Assembly: GCA_964493505.1 (NCBI GenBank)
Contig: CAZBNP010000010.1
Location: 119,452 to 183,451 of the forward strand
Source: Chryseosolibacter sp964493505
Lineage (GTDB): Bacteria > Bacteroidota > Bacteroidia > Cytophagales > Cyclobacteriaceae
DNA length: 64,000 nucleotides
Direction of reading: 5' to 3'
Shown: piece by piece, positions 53,301 to 61,928 of the stretch
Numbering within the stretch: the first letter of the stretch is position 1
Layout of the letters: every line of letters starts with the position of its first letter
Notes under the pieces: model-generated
What the model was told of the DNA's origin: nothing
What the model saw: only the letters and a program-made list of their open reading frames with translations
The model's database searches: none
Program-made: the position numbers and the translations under genes

Positions 53301-53876
53301 CTATTTCCGGCCGCCACCAAAAAAACCGCCAAAGCGGATGCCGAGGTAATTATTCTTGATTCCGTCGGATTCAGGAATGATATTGTAGTCGAGCGACATC
53401 GTGAAATGGCCGGCGTCAAAACCTAACCGCGGATAAAAGCCAAACTTCGAGCCAGCTTCAATTTTTCCCGATACGTTCTGACCTTGCGATGCCACTGAAA
53501 CTTCTTGCGCAGCCATAGAGAACAGGCCTAAACCAACGCCGACGAAGGGCCGGAAATTGTTGTTGGAGAAGTAATACTGCCCGTTGAGCGTATAGGATGC
53601 AATCGCCGCAACATCAATGTCAACATCGTTGCTACCCAAATCGGACTCCGCAAAGCCACGCGCCACAACGGCACCCTCAATTCTCAGATTGGCAAGAATC
53701 TGATCTGATACTCTGTAGCCAGGCTCCAGGTATCCGAGGAATCCCCCTTTGGCCCCTTCCCCTGACGGGTTGGCATAGCCGATTCCAATGCCAACGCGGA
53801 AGGGATTGTACTCCTGTGCAACCGCGGCGCTGGTGAGAAAGGCAAACAGCATCAAAAAAGTCGAAAATTTTCTCAT
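53301..53876 (-). CDS. Small outer-membrane beta-barrel protein
   Basis: 191 residues from the ATG at 53876: signal peptide (FLMLFAFLTSAAVAQ), then short amphipathic strands (FRVGIGIGYANPSGEGAKGG, YLEPGYRVSDQILANLRIEG, AAIASYTLNGQYYFSNNNFRPFVGVGLGLF) and a last strand NYLGIRFGGFFGGG. The NNFRPFVGVGLG block is typical of OmpW/porin-family barrels with eight strands. An upstream in-frame codon 39 residues earlier would hide the signal peptide. Converges with the OstA-like gene. Function unknown. Confidence 0.78.
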   Translation of the reverse strand: MRKFSTFLMLFAFLTSAAVAQEYNPFRVGIGIGYANPSGEGAKGGFLGYLEPGYRVSDQILANLRIEGAVVARGFAESDLGSNDVDIDVAAIASYTLNGQYYFSNNNFRPFVGVGLGLFSMAAQEVSVASQGQNVSGKIEAGSKFGFYPRLGFDAGHFTMSLDYNIIPESDGIKNNYLGIRFGGFFGGGRK

Positions 53877-54100
53877 AAAAAGTAAGATTGGTTTCTGCAA
53901 ACATGCTCCAAAACCAGATTGAAAAAAATTCAATGTAGCGACAGTTCTTACGCGTGAATAGAAAGCGGCCGGTTCTGCAGGTTCGCAAAGCAACCCCTGG
54001 TCGCCAGAGTATGACGTCTATTGACCGTCCAGATAAAGGTGATTGCGGTAACGGAATCCAGTGATTTATATTGTTAGTGCGATCAAAAAAAAGGCAAAAA

Positions 54101-54133
54101 TTTGTGGTAACTCACGAAAAAGCCTAAATTTTG
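54101..54133 (+). promoter_or_regulatory. Predicted promoter of the T9SS-sorted protein gene
   Basis: TTTG at 54101-54104, 20-base spacer, then TAAATTTTG at 54125-54133, close to the Bacteroidota -33/-7 consensus with one extra base in the -7 spacer. The start would be near 54140, 15 bases before the ATG. Confidence 0.4.
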
Positions 54134-54154
54134 TAAAACACGGCTGCTGATCCT

Positions 54155-54859
54155 ATGAGGAAATTTCTATGGTCCGTCTTACTGACTTTTCTGGCCTCCG
54201 GGCTTGCCGCCCAGTCGTTTGAAATCAGCGAGGTTCAGGATCTCTATAAGGGCTACATCGGCGAAACCGTAAAGGTACCCCTGCATTTCACCAACACCAC
54301 TGATAAGCCTCTCACCCTGGTAATCAAACGTGTGAGCGCCAGCCTGGGAGGAACTCAAAAGAATTATTTCTGTCTCGATAACGAATGCCTGGACCAGGGG
54401 GTCGAAGAACTCCTGATCCGCCTGGAACCCCAGGAATCGATGGAAGATCTGACAATCGGCCTTGACGCAGGCCTGGCCGATGGAATCAGCTCGGTAAAGT
54501 ACCACGTTTTCAACCGGCAGAACACGACAGAAGGCCTCCAGGTCGACCTGCATTTTGCAGTCGAAGAACGATCGGAAAAGGCTGATATCTTCACCCACCC
54601 CCAGATAATTCTCCACGATGTCTATCCTAACCCGGTTGTAGACTACGCGTATGTGAACTACAACGTGCTCAACGATGAGGTGGAAGCTAAGATCATTATT
54701 CACAACATTCTGGGAAACTCGCTGGACGAGTACAGCCTCCCGTCAAGCGAAAACCGGGTGAAAATCCGTGCCGAGTCCCTGAACGCTGGAATCTACTTCT
54801 ATACCCTTTACCTTGACAACGAAGGTGTTGTGACCCGCAAACTCATTGTCAAGAAATAA
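54155..54859 (+). CDS. Secreted protein with type IX secretion C-terminal sorting domain
   Basis: 234 residues. Signal peptide (FLWSVLLTFLASGLAA), then a beta-sandwich domain (VKVPLHFTNTTDKPLTLVIK, with a Cys pair in FCLDNECL). The last about 80 residues form a type A CTD: LHDVYPNPVVDYAYVNYNV, IIHNILGNSLDEYSLP, LNAGIYFYTLYLDNEGVVTRKLIVKK. The CTD sends proteins through the T9SS to the cell surface or outside. It is a small cargo; the N-terminal domain has no assigned activity. It stands alone before bamD. Confidence 0.88.
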   Translation: MRKFLWSVLLTFLASGLAAQSFEISEVQDLYKGYIGETVKVPLHFTNTTDKPLTLVIKRVSASLGGTQKNYFCLDNECLDQGVEELLIRLEPQESMEDLTIGLDAGLADGISSVKYHVFNRQNTTEGLQVDLHFAVEERSEKADIFTHPQIILHDVYPNPVVDYAYVNYNVLNDEVEAKIIIHNILGNSLDEYSLPSSENRVKIRAESLNAGIYFYTLYLDNEGVVTRKLIVKK

Positions 54860-54937
54860 ATCCGCAGAACTATTTCCGGGATTCCGCCGTCTTCATCACA
54901 AAACCCGGCGGGCGGCCTGAAATGACTTTCAAGCCGG

Positions 54938-54969
54938 TTTTACTGTTCATACTGTTTGTGCTATATTTG
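54938..54969 (+). promoter_or_regulatory. Predicted promoter of the bamD operon
   Basis: TATATTTG at 54962-54969 matches TAnnTTTG exactly; a TTTT (54938-54941) lies 20 bases upstream in the -33 place. The start would be at about 54974-54976, almost on top of the bamD ATG (54977). Confidence 0.45.
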
Positions 54970-54976
54970 CAGGCTT

Positions 54977-55789
54977 ATGCGTAATGTATCAGGACCAGCG
55001 TGCTTTTTTATCATATTACTGATCTCTTTTTCCTGCAGCAAATTCAGGAAAATAGAGAAAAGCCAGGACTGGCGGGTGAAGTATGAGGCGGGATTAAACT
55101 ACTACGCCAAAAAGGACTATTATCGCGCTTCGGTGCTGTTTGAACAGATCCTTCCCATCGTGAGGGGACTTCCCGAAGGTGAGAAAGTGCAGTTTTACCT
55201 CTCGTATTGCCAGTTTTACGACAAAATGTACCTGCTGGCATCGGAGCAGTTCAAGACGTTCTACGAAACATACGGACGCAGCGCGATGGCCGAAGAAGCC
55301 CGTTTTATGCACGCTTTCTCTCTGTACCAGTCCTCTCCGAACCCGAACCTGGACCAGACGAGCAGTATTCAGGCAATGGCCGCTATGCAACAGTTCATCA
55401 ACCGGTTCCCCAACAGCGAGTTTCGCGACCGGGGGGTTGAGGTTATTCAAACCACCCAGCAGAAACTGGAAAGGAAAGGATTTGAGAACGCGCGCCAATA
55501 CTACCGCATGAAGTACTACAAAGCGGCTATTGTGGCACTTAACAACTTTAAGGACAATTTCCCCGATTCGAAATATATCGAGGAAGCCTACTACCTGGTG
55601 ATCCTGTCAGAATACAAACTGGCGGAGCAAAGCCTCATCTCGAAGCAGGCCGAGCGGTATAAATCAGTCGTCGACTATTACCTTGAATTCCTCGACCGAT
55701 ATCCGGAAAGTGAATTCCTTCGCGATGCACAGAAAATGTACGGCGACAGCCTGGAAAAAGTAAATAAAAAGAAGAGCACAAATTCATAA
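54977..55789 (+). CDS. bamD: Outer membrane assembly lipoprotein BamD
   Basis: 270-residue lipoprotein of the Bam complex that folds barrels into the outer membrane. Signal with lipobox SFSCSKF, then five TPR-like repeats (YYAKKDYYRASVLFEQILP, YLSYCQFYDKMYLLASEQFKTF, AMAEEARFMHAFSLYQSSPN, FPNSEFRDRGVEVIQ, PDSKYIEEAYYLVILSEYKLAEQS). It opens the run bamD-rpoZ-coaBC-DUF4835-Sm-like-recN. The ATG at 54977 is used because the codons before it do not belong to the signal peptide. Confidence 0.93.
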   Translation: MRNVSGPACFFIILLISFSCSKFRKIEKSQDWRVKYEAGLNYYAKKDYYRASVLFEQILPIVRGLPEGEKVQFYLSYCQFYDKMYLLASEQFKTFYETYGRSAMAEEARFMHAFSLYQSSPNPNLDQTSSIQAMAAMQQFINRFPNSEFRDRGVEVIQTTQQKLERKGFENARQYYRMKYYKAAIVALNNFKDNFPDSKYIEEAYYLVILSEYKLAEQSLISKQAERYKSVVDYYLEFLDRYPESEFLRDAQKMYGDSLEKVNKKKSTNS

Positions 55790-55793
55790 TCAC

Positions 55794-56117
55794 ATGGCAA
55801 CACAATCATCTGTAATAACACGCGACCTTGACAAAATAGCGGCTAAGACGGGCAACGTATACGAATCGGTAGTTATCATTTCGAAACGCGCACGCCAGAT
55901 CGCTGTCAATATCAAGGAAGAGCTCAACAATAAACTCGCCGAATTCGCAACCACTGTCGATAATCTCGAAGAAGTGTTCGAAAACCGCGAGCAAATAGAG
56001 ATCTCCAAATTCTACGAGCGCCTGCCCAAACCGACCACTACGGCAACCGAAGAATTCCTCGAAGACAAACTCAACTTCCGCCTCGGCAATGAGGAACCCG
56101 AAGAAAAGCTTGATTGA
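55794..56117 (+). CDS. rpoZ: DNA-directed RNA polymerase omega subunit
   Basis: 107 residues, Rpb6/omega fold. VITRDLDKIAAKTGNVYESVV and SKRARQIAVNIKEELNNKL are the conserved core helices; the acidic C-terminus (GNEEPEEKLD) is usual in Bacteroidota. Four bases after bamD. Stabilises the polymerase beta' subunit. Confidence 0.93.
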   Translation: MATQSSVITRDLDKIAAKTGNVYESVVIISKRARQIAVNIKEELNNKLAEFATTVDNLEEVFENREQIEISKFYERLPKPTTTATEEFLEDKLNFRLGNEEPEEKLD

Positions 56118-56176
56118 GAAGATTCAGTATTGGGGGTTAGAAAAGATGAGCCCTGACGGGAGCTTTAGCGTACTGC

Positions 56177-57373
56177 ATGAACAGGAAGAAGATAATCCTC
56201 GGTGTTTGCGGCGGTATTGCCGCCTATAAAGCCGCCCTGCTGACGCGGCTTTTGGTTAAATCCGGAGCGGAGGTCCGGGTTATCATGACACCCGCCGCGC
56301 TGGACTTTATTACCCCCCTCACGCTCTCTACACTATCGAAGAATCCGGTCGCTACAGAATTTGTCAAAGACAAATCAGGCGAATGGAACAACCATGTAGA
56401 ACTCGGACTTTGGGCTGACGCGATAGTAATCGCACCGGCAACCGCCAATACCCTCGCCAAAATGGCCCATGGCCTATGCGACAATCTTTTACTGGCCGTT
56501 TACCTCTCAGCGAGATGCCCGGTATTCTTCGCCCCCGCCATGGATCTTGATATGCTCCAGCATCCGGCGACGAAAAAAAACATCGAAACACTGCAGCAGC
56601 ACAAGAACCACCTTATTCAGCCCGGCTACGGCGACCTCGCCAGCGGACTGACCGGCGCCGGACGCATGGCGGAACCGGAAGAAATTTTCAGAACCCTCTC
56701 CGCTTTTTTTGAAAACAACCAACGGCTGAAAGGCAGGAAAGCTCTGATAACGGCCGGTCCCACGCAAGAAGCTATCGACCCGGTACGGTTTATCAGCAAT
56801 CATTCCAGTGGAAAAATGGGGTTTGCAATAGCCGAAGCGTTAGCCCGCGAGGGTGTCGAGGTACAATTGGTGTCTGGCCCTACACGGCTGCATACCGAAC
56901 ACCCCTCTATCAACGTTACAGACGTGAACTCTGCCTCGGAAATGCTCGAGGCCTGTAGCCAGTATTTCGACCAGGCCGATATTACTGTCTTCACCGCCGC
57001 GGTGGCTGACTACCGGCCGGCGGAAATAGCCACACAGAAAATAAAGAAGAAGGAAGCGGACATGTCGTTGACGCTGACGAAAACAGCGGATATCGCAGCG
57101 ACCCTCGGAAAACGTAAACGCCGTGGCCAGATCACAGTAGGATTCGCGCTTGAAACCCATGACGAGGAAAAAAACGCACTAAAGAAACTTGAATCCAAGA
57201 ATTTCGACTTGATTGTCCTAAATTCACTCAAGGATCCCGGCGCCACGTTCGGGCACGACACCAACAAGGTGACGATCATGGATGGTAAAAAGAAAGATAC
57301 GTTCGAGCTCAAGAGCAAGCAGGAAGTGGCAGAAGATATCGTCAGAGCAATTATTGAAAAAATCAATGCGTAG
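56177..57373 (+). CDS. coaBC: Bifunctional phosphopantothenoylcysteine decarboxylase / phosphopantothenate-cysteine ligase
   Basis: 398-residue coenzyme A enzyme. The N-terminal CoaC flavodomain (residues 1-180) has VCGGIAAYKAALLTRLL, APATANTLAKMAHG and FFAPAMDLDMLQHPA. The C-terminal CoaB part has LITAGPTQEAIDPVRFISN, HSSGKMGFAIAEALAREG, FTAAVADYRP and FALETHDEEKNA. The gap of 59 bp after rpoZ is short, and it overlaps the DUF4835 gene by eight bases. Confidence 0.96.
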   Translation: MNRKKIILGVCGGIAAYKAALLTRLLVKSGAEVRVIMTPAALDFITPLTLSTLSKNPVATEFVKDKSGEWNNHVELGLWADAIVIAPATANTLAKMAHGLCDNLLLAVYLSARCPVFFAPAMDLDMLQHPATKKNIETLQQHKNHLIQPGYGDLASGLTGAGRMAEPEEIFRTLSAFFENNQRLKGRKALITAGPTQEAIDPVRFISNHSSGKMGFAIAEALAREGVEVQLVSGPTRLHTEHPSINVTDVNSASEMLEACSQYFDQADITVFTAAVADYRPAEIATQKIKKKEADMSLTLTKTADIAATLGKRKRRGQITVGFALETHDEEKNALKKLESKNFDLIVLNSLKDPGATFGHDTNKVTIMDGKKKDTFELKSKQEVAEDIVRAIIEKINA

Positions 57374-58259
57374 TATTGCGATACTGTTGTTGTGTGTATT
57401 CTCTTTTCCTGCGATATCGCAGGAGCTCAATTGCGCTGTTTCAATCAACGCGTCTCAGATACAGACTTCCGATGCCGGGATCTTCCGGGATATGGAGAAT
57501 GCAATCGAACAATTCATGAACGGTCGCAAATGGACGAACGATACCTACAGGACGCATGAAAAGATACTGTGCAATATCCTGATCACCATCACCCGAATGC
57601 CGGCGATTGGCAGCTTCTCCGCCTCCGTGCAGGTGCAATCGGCAAGACCGATCTTTAACAGTTCCTACACCAGTCTCTTGTTCAATTTCGCGGATCGGGA
57701 ATGGGAATTCGAGTATATCGAATCCATGCCCCTCGAGTACAACGACAACACCTTTACGAGCAACCTCACCTCCATGCTCGCTTTCTACGCATACCTCATG
57801 ATCGGGCTGGATCATGACTCCTTCAGCGAGCTCGGAGGAACGCAGTACTTTCAAAGAGCGCTCACGGTGGTAAACAATGCGCAGCAGTCCGGCAGCCCCG
57901 GCTGGCAGGCGGTAGGCAGCAACAGAAACCGTTACTGGATTGTCGAAAACCTCAATAACCCCCAAATGGGCGATCTGCGCAGGGCTATTTACACCTATCA
58001 CCGGCTCGGGCTGGATACTTTTGAATCCAACCCCGACGCTAGCAGGGAAGTGATCCTGGAGGGGCTGAAAGACATCAAAAAAGTGAGAGACATCAATCCC
58101 AGTGCCATACTAGTCGTGAGCTTCTTTGACGCAAAAGGCAAGGAACTGGCAGATATCTTCTCCGCTGGAAACATCCAGGTTCGCCGCCAGGCGTACGATA
58201 TCATTACCGCTATCGACCCTTCCAATCGCAGCGCCTACGAAAAAATCATCCGGAACTGA
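57366..58259 (+). CDS. DUF4835 family protein (sometimes annotated as T9SS protein PorD)
   Basis: 297-residue secreted protein. Signal peptide (SIAILLLCVFSFPAISQ), then the DUF4835 pattern ELNCAVSINASQI, DMENAIEQFMNGRKWTNDTY, ILITITRMPAIGSFSASVQV, FEYIESMPLEYNDNTFTSNL, MLAFYAYLMIGLDHDSFSELGG and SRNRYWIVENLNNP-like end blocks. The ATG at 57366 lies inside the end of coaBC (8-base overlap). The position between coaBC and recN is the usual one in this phylum. The PorD name, and so a role in type IX secretion, comes from memory of annotation and is not visible in the sequence. Confidence 0.85.
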   Translation: MRSIAILLLCVFSFPAISQELNCAVSINASQIQTSDAGIFRDMENAIEQFMNGRKWTNDTYRTHEKILCNILITITRMPAIGSFSASVQVQSARPIFNSSYTSLLFNFADREWEFEYIESMPLEYNDNTFTSNLTSMLAFYAYLMIGLDHDSFSELGGTQYFQRALTVVNNAQQSGSPGWQAVGSNRNRYWIVENLNNPQMGDLRRAIYTYHRLGLDTFESNPDASREVILEGLKDIKKVRDINPSAILVVSFFDAKGKELADIFSAGNIQVRRQAYDIITAIDPSNRSAYEKIIRN

Positions 58260-58337
58260 TCGCCAGACGGAAGTTCCGGACGATCTCTTTATCTTGGCCT
58301 TGCTGAATTGACAATCGGAAAGAATAAACTGAAAGCT

Positions 58338-58568
58338 ATGGCTACGCGTCAGCTTCGACTGAGTACACATGAAGACATCCGGAAAAAGCTAAGTAGTTTT
58401 ACCGGCAGAAAAATTAATATTGTGCTATCCGACCGCACAGTCTTGTTCGGGCAACTGCAGACGATTGACGATACACAACTGACGTTCCTTAATATGCGAC
58501 TGGATCCGGTCACGCTATCGCTGGCTGCCATCGCCGAAGTTTACGTCGATTCAAAAGAACAATGCTGA
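58338..58568 (+). CDS. Small Sm-like (SH3-barrel) protein of unknown function
   Basis: 76 residues from ATG 58338. After a short helical start the sequence has the alternating strand pattern of an Sm/Lsm-type barrel: KINIVLSDRTVLFGQLQTID, then LTFLNMRLDPVTLSLAAIAEVYVD. Phrases such as V-L-F-G-x-L-x-x-I-D and F-x-N-M-R resemble the Sm1 motif and the following strands, but it lacks a clear Hfq signature. It overlaps the start of recN by seven bases and follows DUF4835 by 78. I do not know a named family; nucleic-acid binding is a guess. Confidence 0.6.
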   Translation: MATRQLRLSTHEDIRKKLSSFTGRKINIVLSDRTVLFGQLQTIDDTQLTFLNMRLDPVTLSLAAIAEVYVDSKEQC

Positions 58569-60211
58569 AGCATTTAACGATACAGAACTACGCCCTCATC
58601 AGGTTCCTGGAACTGGAACCTTCGCCGCAGCTTAATGTCATTACCGGTGAAACAGGCGCCGGGAAATCGATCATGCTGGGTGCCATGGGACTGCTGATGG
58701 GAAACCGAGCGGACACAAAGGTGATGTGGGACCCCAACGAAAAATGCATCATTGAAGGTACTTTCAATGTCAAGGCCTATAAACTCAAAACGTTTTTCCG
58801 GGATAGCGATCTCGACTACTCAGACGAGACCGTATTGCGAAGGGAAATCAGTCAGGGTGGTAAATCACGGGCATTCGTAAACGACACGCCTGTTACACTT
58901 GATACCATGCGACTCCTGGCAAACAGGCTGATGGACATTCACTCGCAACACGAAACACTTGCGCTCGGCGACCAGTCCTTTCAACTTCGCCTCGTCGACA
59001 CCTATGCATCTAACCACGACATCCGCGAACAGTACAGCCAGGCATGGTCGTCGTTTCAGGAGGCGAAAAAGAACTTTGATCGACTTACGTCCGATGCGGC
59101 TAATCTCCGTCAGGAGGCCGACTACATACAATTCCAGCTGGAGGAACTGACGCGTGTCGCGTTGCAGGAAAATGAACAGGATGAACTCGAGAAAGAACTC
59201 AAGGTCATGGAGCACGCGGAGGAGATCAAGTCCCGTCTCCATACCGCGATACAACTGCTGAACGAGTCTGAGTTCTCCACCAATCAATCCCTCGCAGAAG
59301 TCCGCAATCACCTTCAGGCCATAGCGAGCTGGTCCGAATCCTTTGAAACACTCTATCAACGACTGGAGAGCGCACGCCTCGAGCTGGAAGATATCACCGG
59401 TGAAATCGAAAAGCACGAAACACGTGTAGAGTTCGATGCCGAACGAGCTGAATATGTGAAAGAACGGTTAAGTACCATATACCGCCTCCTGAAGAAGCAC
59501 CGACTAAACAACCTCAGAGAGCTGCTTGCGTGGCAAGAGCAACTGCATCAGAAATCGCTTGTTGTCGGAAATCTGGATGAGGCATTGGCGCAAGCAAAGG
59601 AGGAACACGATAATGCGGAGGGCGAAGTCAGAGTCCTTGCTACGAAACTCGCTGACACAAGGAAAAAATCGTTTCAGCCACTCCAGCGTCAGATTGTAAA
59701 ACTACTGCGTGAGCTGGGTATTCCCGACGCAAACCTGACGATCGAAACAATCGACACACCCCCCGGCCCTGCCGGAACAGACAGAGTTGATATCCTCTTC
59801 AGCGCAAACAAGGGAATTGCTCCGAAACCTTTGGCACAAGTGGCATCGGGTGGAGAATTTTCGAGATTGATGTTTTGTATCAAATACGTGATGGCGGAAA
59901 AAACCGCTATGCCCACGCTGGTACTTGACGAGATCGACAATGGTGTATCGGGCGAAATCGCCATCAAGCTCGGTAACCTGATGAAAGAAATGTCGTCGTC
60001 GCATCAGCTCATCGCCATTAGTCACCTCCCCCAGGTGGCCGCGCGTGGACAGGCTCATTATTTCGTCTACAAAGACAACTCAGCGGAGAAGACTGTCAGT
60101 AATATCAAGCTTCTTAGCGAAAGCGAACGCATAGAAGAGATCGCCAAGATGATAGGCGGCGACAAGCCGTCAAAAATCGCGATGGAAAATGCGAAAGAGT
60201 TACTATACTAG
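58562..60211 (+). CDS. recN: DNA repair protein RecN
   Basis: 549-residue SMC-like ATPase that acts at double-strand breaks. Walker A GETGAGKSIMLGAMG, a coiled-coil middle (residues about 160-370), ABC signature VASGGEFSRLMFCIKYVM, Walker B TLVLDEIDNGVSGE and the H-loop LIAISHLPQVAARG. All ATPase motifs are intact. It ends the bamD-recN run. Confidence 0.97.
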   Translation: MLKHLTIQNYALIRFLELEPSPQLNVITGETGAGKSIMLGAMGLLMGNRADTKVMWDPNEKCIIEGTFNVKAYKLKTFFRDSDLDYSDETVLRREISQGGKSRAFVNDTPVTLDTMRLLANRLMDIHSQHETLALGDQSFQLRLVDTYASNHDIREQYSQAWSSFQEAKKNFDRLTSDAANLRQEADYIQFQLEELTRVALQENEQDELEKELKVMEHAEEIKSRLHTAIQLLNESEFSTNQSLAEVRNHLQAIASWSESFETLYQRLESARLELEDITGEIEKHETRVEFDAERAEYVKERLSTIYRLLKKHRLNNLRELLAWQEQLHQKSLVVGNLDEALAQAKEEHDNAEGEVRVLATKLADTRKKSFQPLQRQIVKLLRELGIPDANLTIETIDTPPGPAGTDRVDILFSANKGIAPKPLAQVASGGEFSRLMFCIKYVMAEKTAMPTLVLDEIDNGVSGEIAIKLGNLMKEMSSSHQLIAISHLPQVAARGQAHYFVYKDNSAEKTVSNIKLLSESERIEEIAKMIGGDKPSKIAMENAKELLY

Positions 60212-60230
60212 CGCAACACAGATGTTTGCT

Positions 60231-60959
60231 TCACTTATCTCCTCCGTTATAGATCACAGGCATCTGTCCCTTCCATGCTCTCCAAACCTGGTCATCAAGA
60301 AGCAGTCTGCTCATAAAATGAGCCACATTAACCCGGCTGGTGTTTCCCGGCTTGAAAACCGGGCTTCTTAACGGTGACACGTGTAGTGAGTAAGGCGTCA
60401 GCTCCTCATCATCTGTCAGAATATCCGGGCGTATCACAGCCCACTCAATAAATGGGTTGTCTTGTCCGATTTTATTCCTCAAATAATCACCAGCCTGTTG
60501 ATGGTCTGAAAAAGGTGGTAGCAATAGCCGAATAAATCTCTTCACTATTCTTTCGACGAATAATATCGGTTCGTTCAAATCCGGATTTCGATATACCGTA
60601 ACGTTCATCAACGCAAGCCTGACAGGCTCCCCGGGAGTTACCTTCATGACGGCTTCGCATAGCAATACTACCGCGTCAGCGACAAGTCTTCTTGGCTCTC
60701 CGAAAATACCCCTCCACGTCAGGTTGTGCCCCAGGCAACACGCTATGGAATCACAATCCACCAAATGTTCGGAGAGTTTGTCGGACGATATTTTCGTAAT
60801 ATCCGAACGGATCACCGTCAATTGTTCCGTGCTATTCCAGTGGTCGGGATACTTACTTGTAGAACGGACTACCACCTTAACCTTTTGCCCTGACGCCAAT
60901 AACTGCTCCACTAATCGCTTTCCCGTCGCACCGTTTGCTCCAACTACCAGTGTCGCCAT
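60231..60959 (-). CDS. NAD(P)-binding atypical SDR (NmrA/SDR_a5-like)
   Basis: 242-residue Rossmann protein. Nucleotide motif LVVGANGATGKRLVEQLLASG, then VVRSTSKYPDHW and VRLALMNVTVYRNPDLNEPILFVERIVKRFIR, the pattern of NAD(P)H-binding epimerase-like proteins. The catalytic Tyr-x-x-x-Lys of classical SDRs is not obvious. It starts at the ATG at 60959, overlapping the stop of the lipoprotein gene by one base (TGATG), so the two are probably translated together. Substrate unknown. Confidence 0.78.
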   Translation of the reverse strand: MATLVVGANGATGKRLVEQLLASGQKVKVVVRSTSKYPDHWNSTEQLTVIRSDITKISSDKLSEHLVDCDSIACCLGHNLTWRGIFGEPRRLVADAVVLLCEAVMKVTPGEPVRLALMNVTVYRNPDLNEPILFVERIVKRFIRLLLPPFSDHQQAGDYLRNKIGQDNPFIEWAVIRPDILTDDEELTPYSLHVSPLRSPVFKPGNTSRVNVAHFMSRLLLDDQVWRAWKGQMPVIYNGGDK

Positions 60960-61666
60960 CAATTTGTCCCCTCAACGGATAGAATTACTTTATAATCTTC
61001 GGGGTCATGTTCTGCGTCCAGAACCGGATAGGGGATGATGTCCAACAATGTAAAGGTAATTCCATCTATGAGTGTATCCCTCTTAAGGCTCGGGGGCAGA
61101 TCAATCGTAGACAAGTCGAATGTATGTTCGTCATTCCCTCCCATGATTAAGTTGAACCTAGCCGAAGCATAACCTGCCCAAACGCACGTTGCGCCTTCGG
61201 GGCACCTCGATTCACCATTGCAATAACCTCGCAGGCTAAAGCCGTTTTCAAAATCGAAGTATATGTCTTTTGGCCCCAAAACGATCTCGTTCTTTTTATC
61301 TTTACCTACCACCTCATATCTCTGATATGTCTTTAGTGGATTCTCCGGAATGGCTGTCAATCCCGAAATCCGGATCCGGTCTTTCTCAACGAAGATCAGA
61401 TCATGCACAGTCTCCCCTTGATCATCTCCAATGAAATCAATCGCAATTTTGTCATCAAACCGTCGGTAGATAAAGTCGTCGTATTGTTCGTAGTTTTTGG
61501 CAAAGATTCCGAACCTTCCCTGATTGCCTGCATTAAACTCGATGAAACTGAATCCAGAACTCTCGGTGTCCACCCATGTACCATTCAAATCCGGGGAGGT
61601 CTGATTGTCGGAACAGCTGAATTGCCCCAACAGAAATAAAAGTCCGATTACTATCTTGAATCTCAT
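60959..61666 (-). CDS. Hypothetical lipoprotein
   Basis: 235 residues with a lipoprotein signal (IVIGLLFLLGQFSCSDN). The N-terminal half has a lipocalin-like strand pattern (LNGTWVDTESSGFSFIEFN, IRISGLTAIPENPLKTYQRYEV). The second half has a Cys pair in YCNGESRCPEGATCVWAG, a short motif I have seen in other small Bacteroidota lipoproteins. I do not recognise a defined family. It is translationally coupled to the SDR gene. Upstream, 61667-61928 contains the phrase ttagtgtcttcgtggcaaac, a common low-information intergenic sequence, and no gene. Confidence 0.65.
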   Translation of the reverse strand: MRFKIVIGLLFLLGQFSCSDNQTSPDLNGTWVDTESSGFSFIEFNAGNQGRFGIFAKNYEQYDDFIYRRFDDKIAIDFIGDDQGETVHDLIFVEKDRIRISGLTAIPENPLKTYQRYEVVGKDKKNEIVLGPKDIYFDFENGFSLRGYCNGESRCPEGATCVWAGYASARFNLIMGGNDEHTFDLSTIDLPPSLKRDTLIDGITFTLLDIIPYPVLDAEHDPEDYKVILSVEGTN

Positions 61667-61928
61667 GACAGGTACTTTCCTGATTAGACACCTATTTCCC
61701 TTAGGGGGTTGGATGCGTGAGAATGTAAAAATACCTCTATCGACACAAAGTCACTAAGAATACCTTTTTCAGAGAGCCGCCTCCCATAAAAAACTTCGCG
61801 TGTTAGTGTCTTCGTGGCAAACATAGGGTCCGTACTTCCGGTTTTCCTGCATCTTAAAAAGCCGTATCATTCGCGCAGAACATCTATATTAGAGTTCATT
61901 GGCAATTTTAGACTAACTGACTTCGGCT

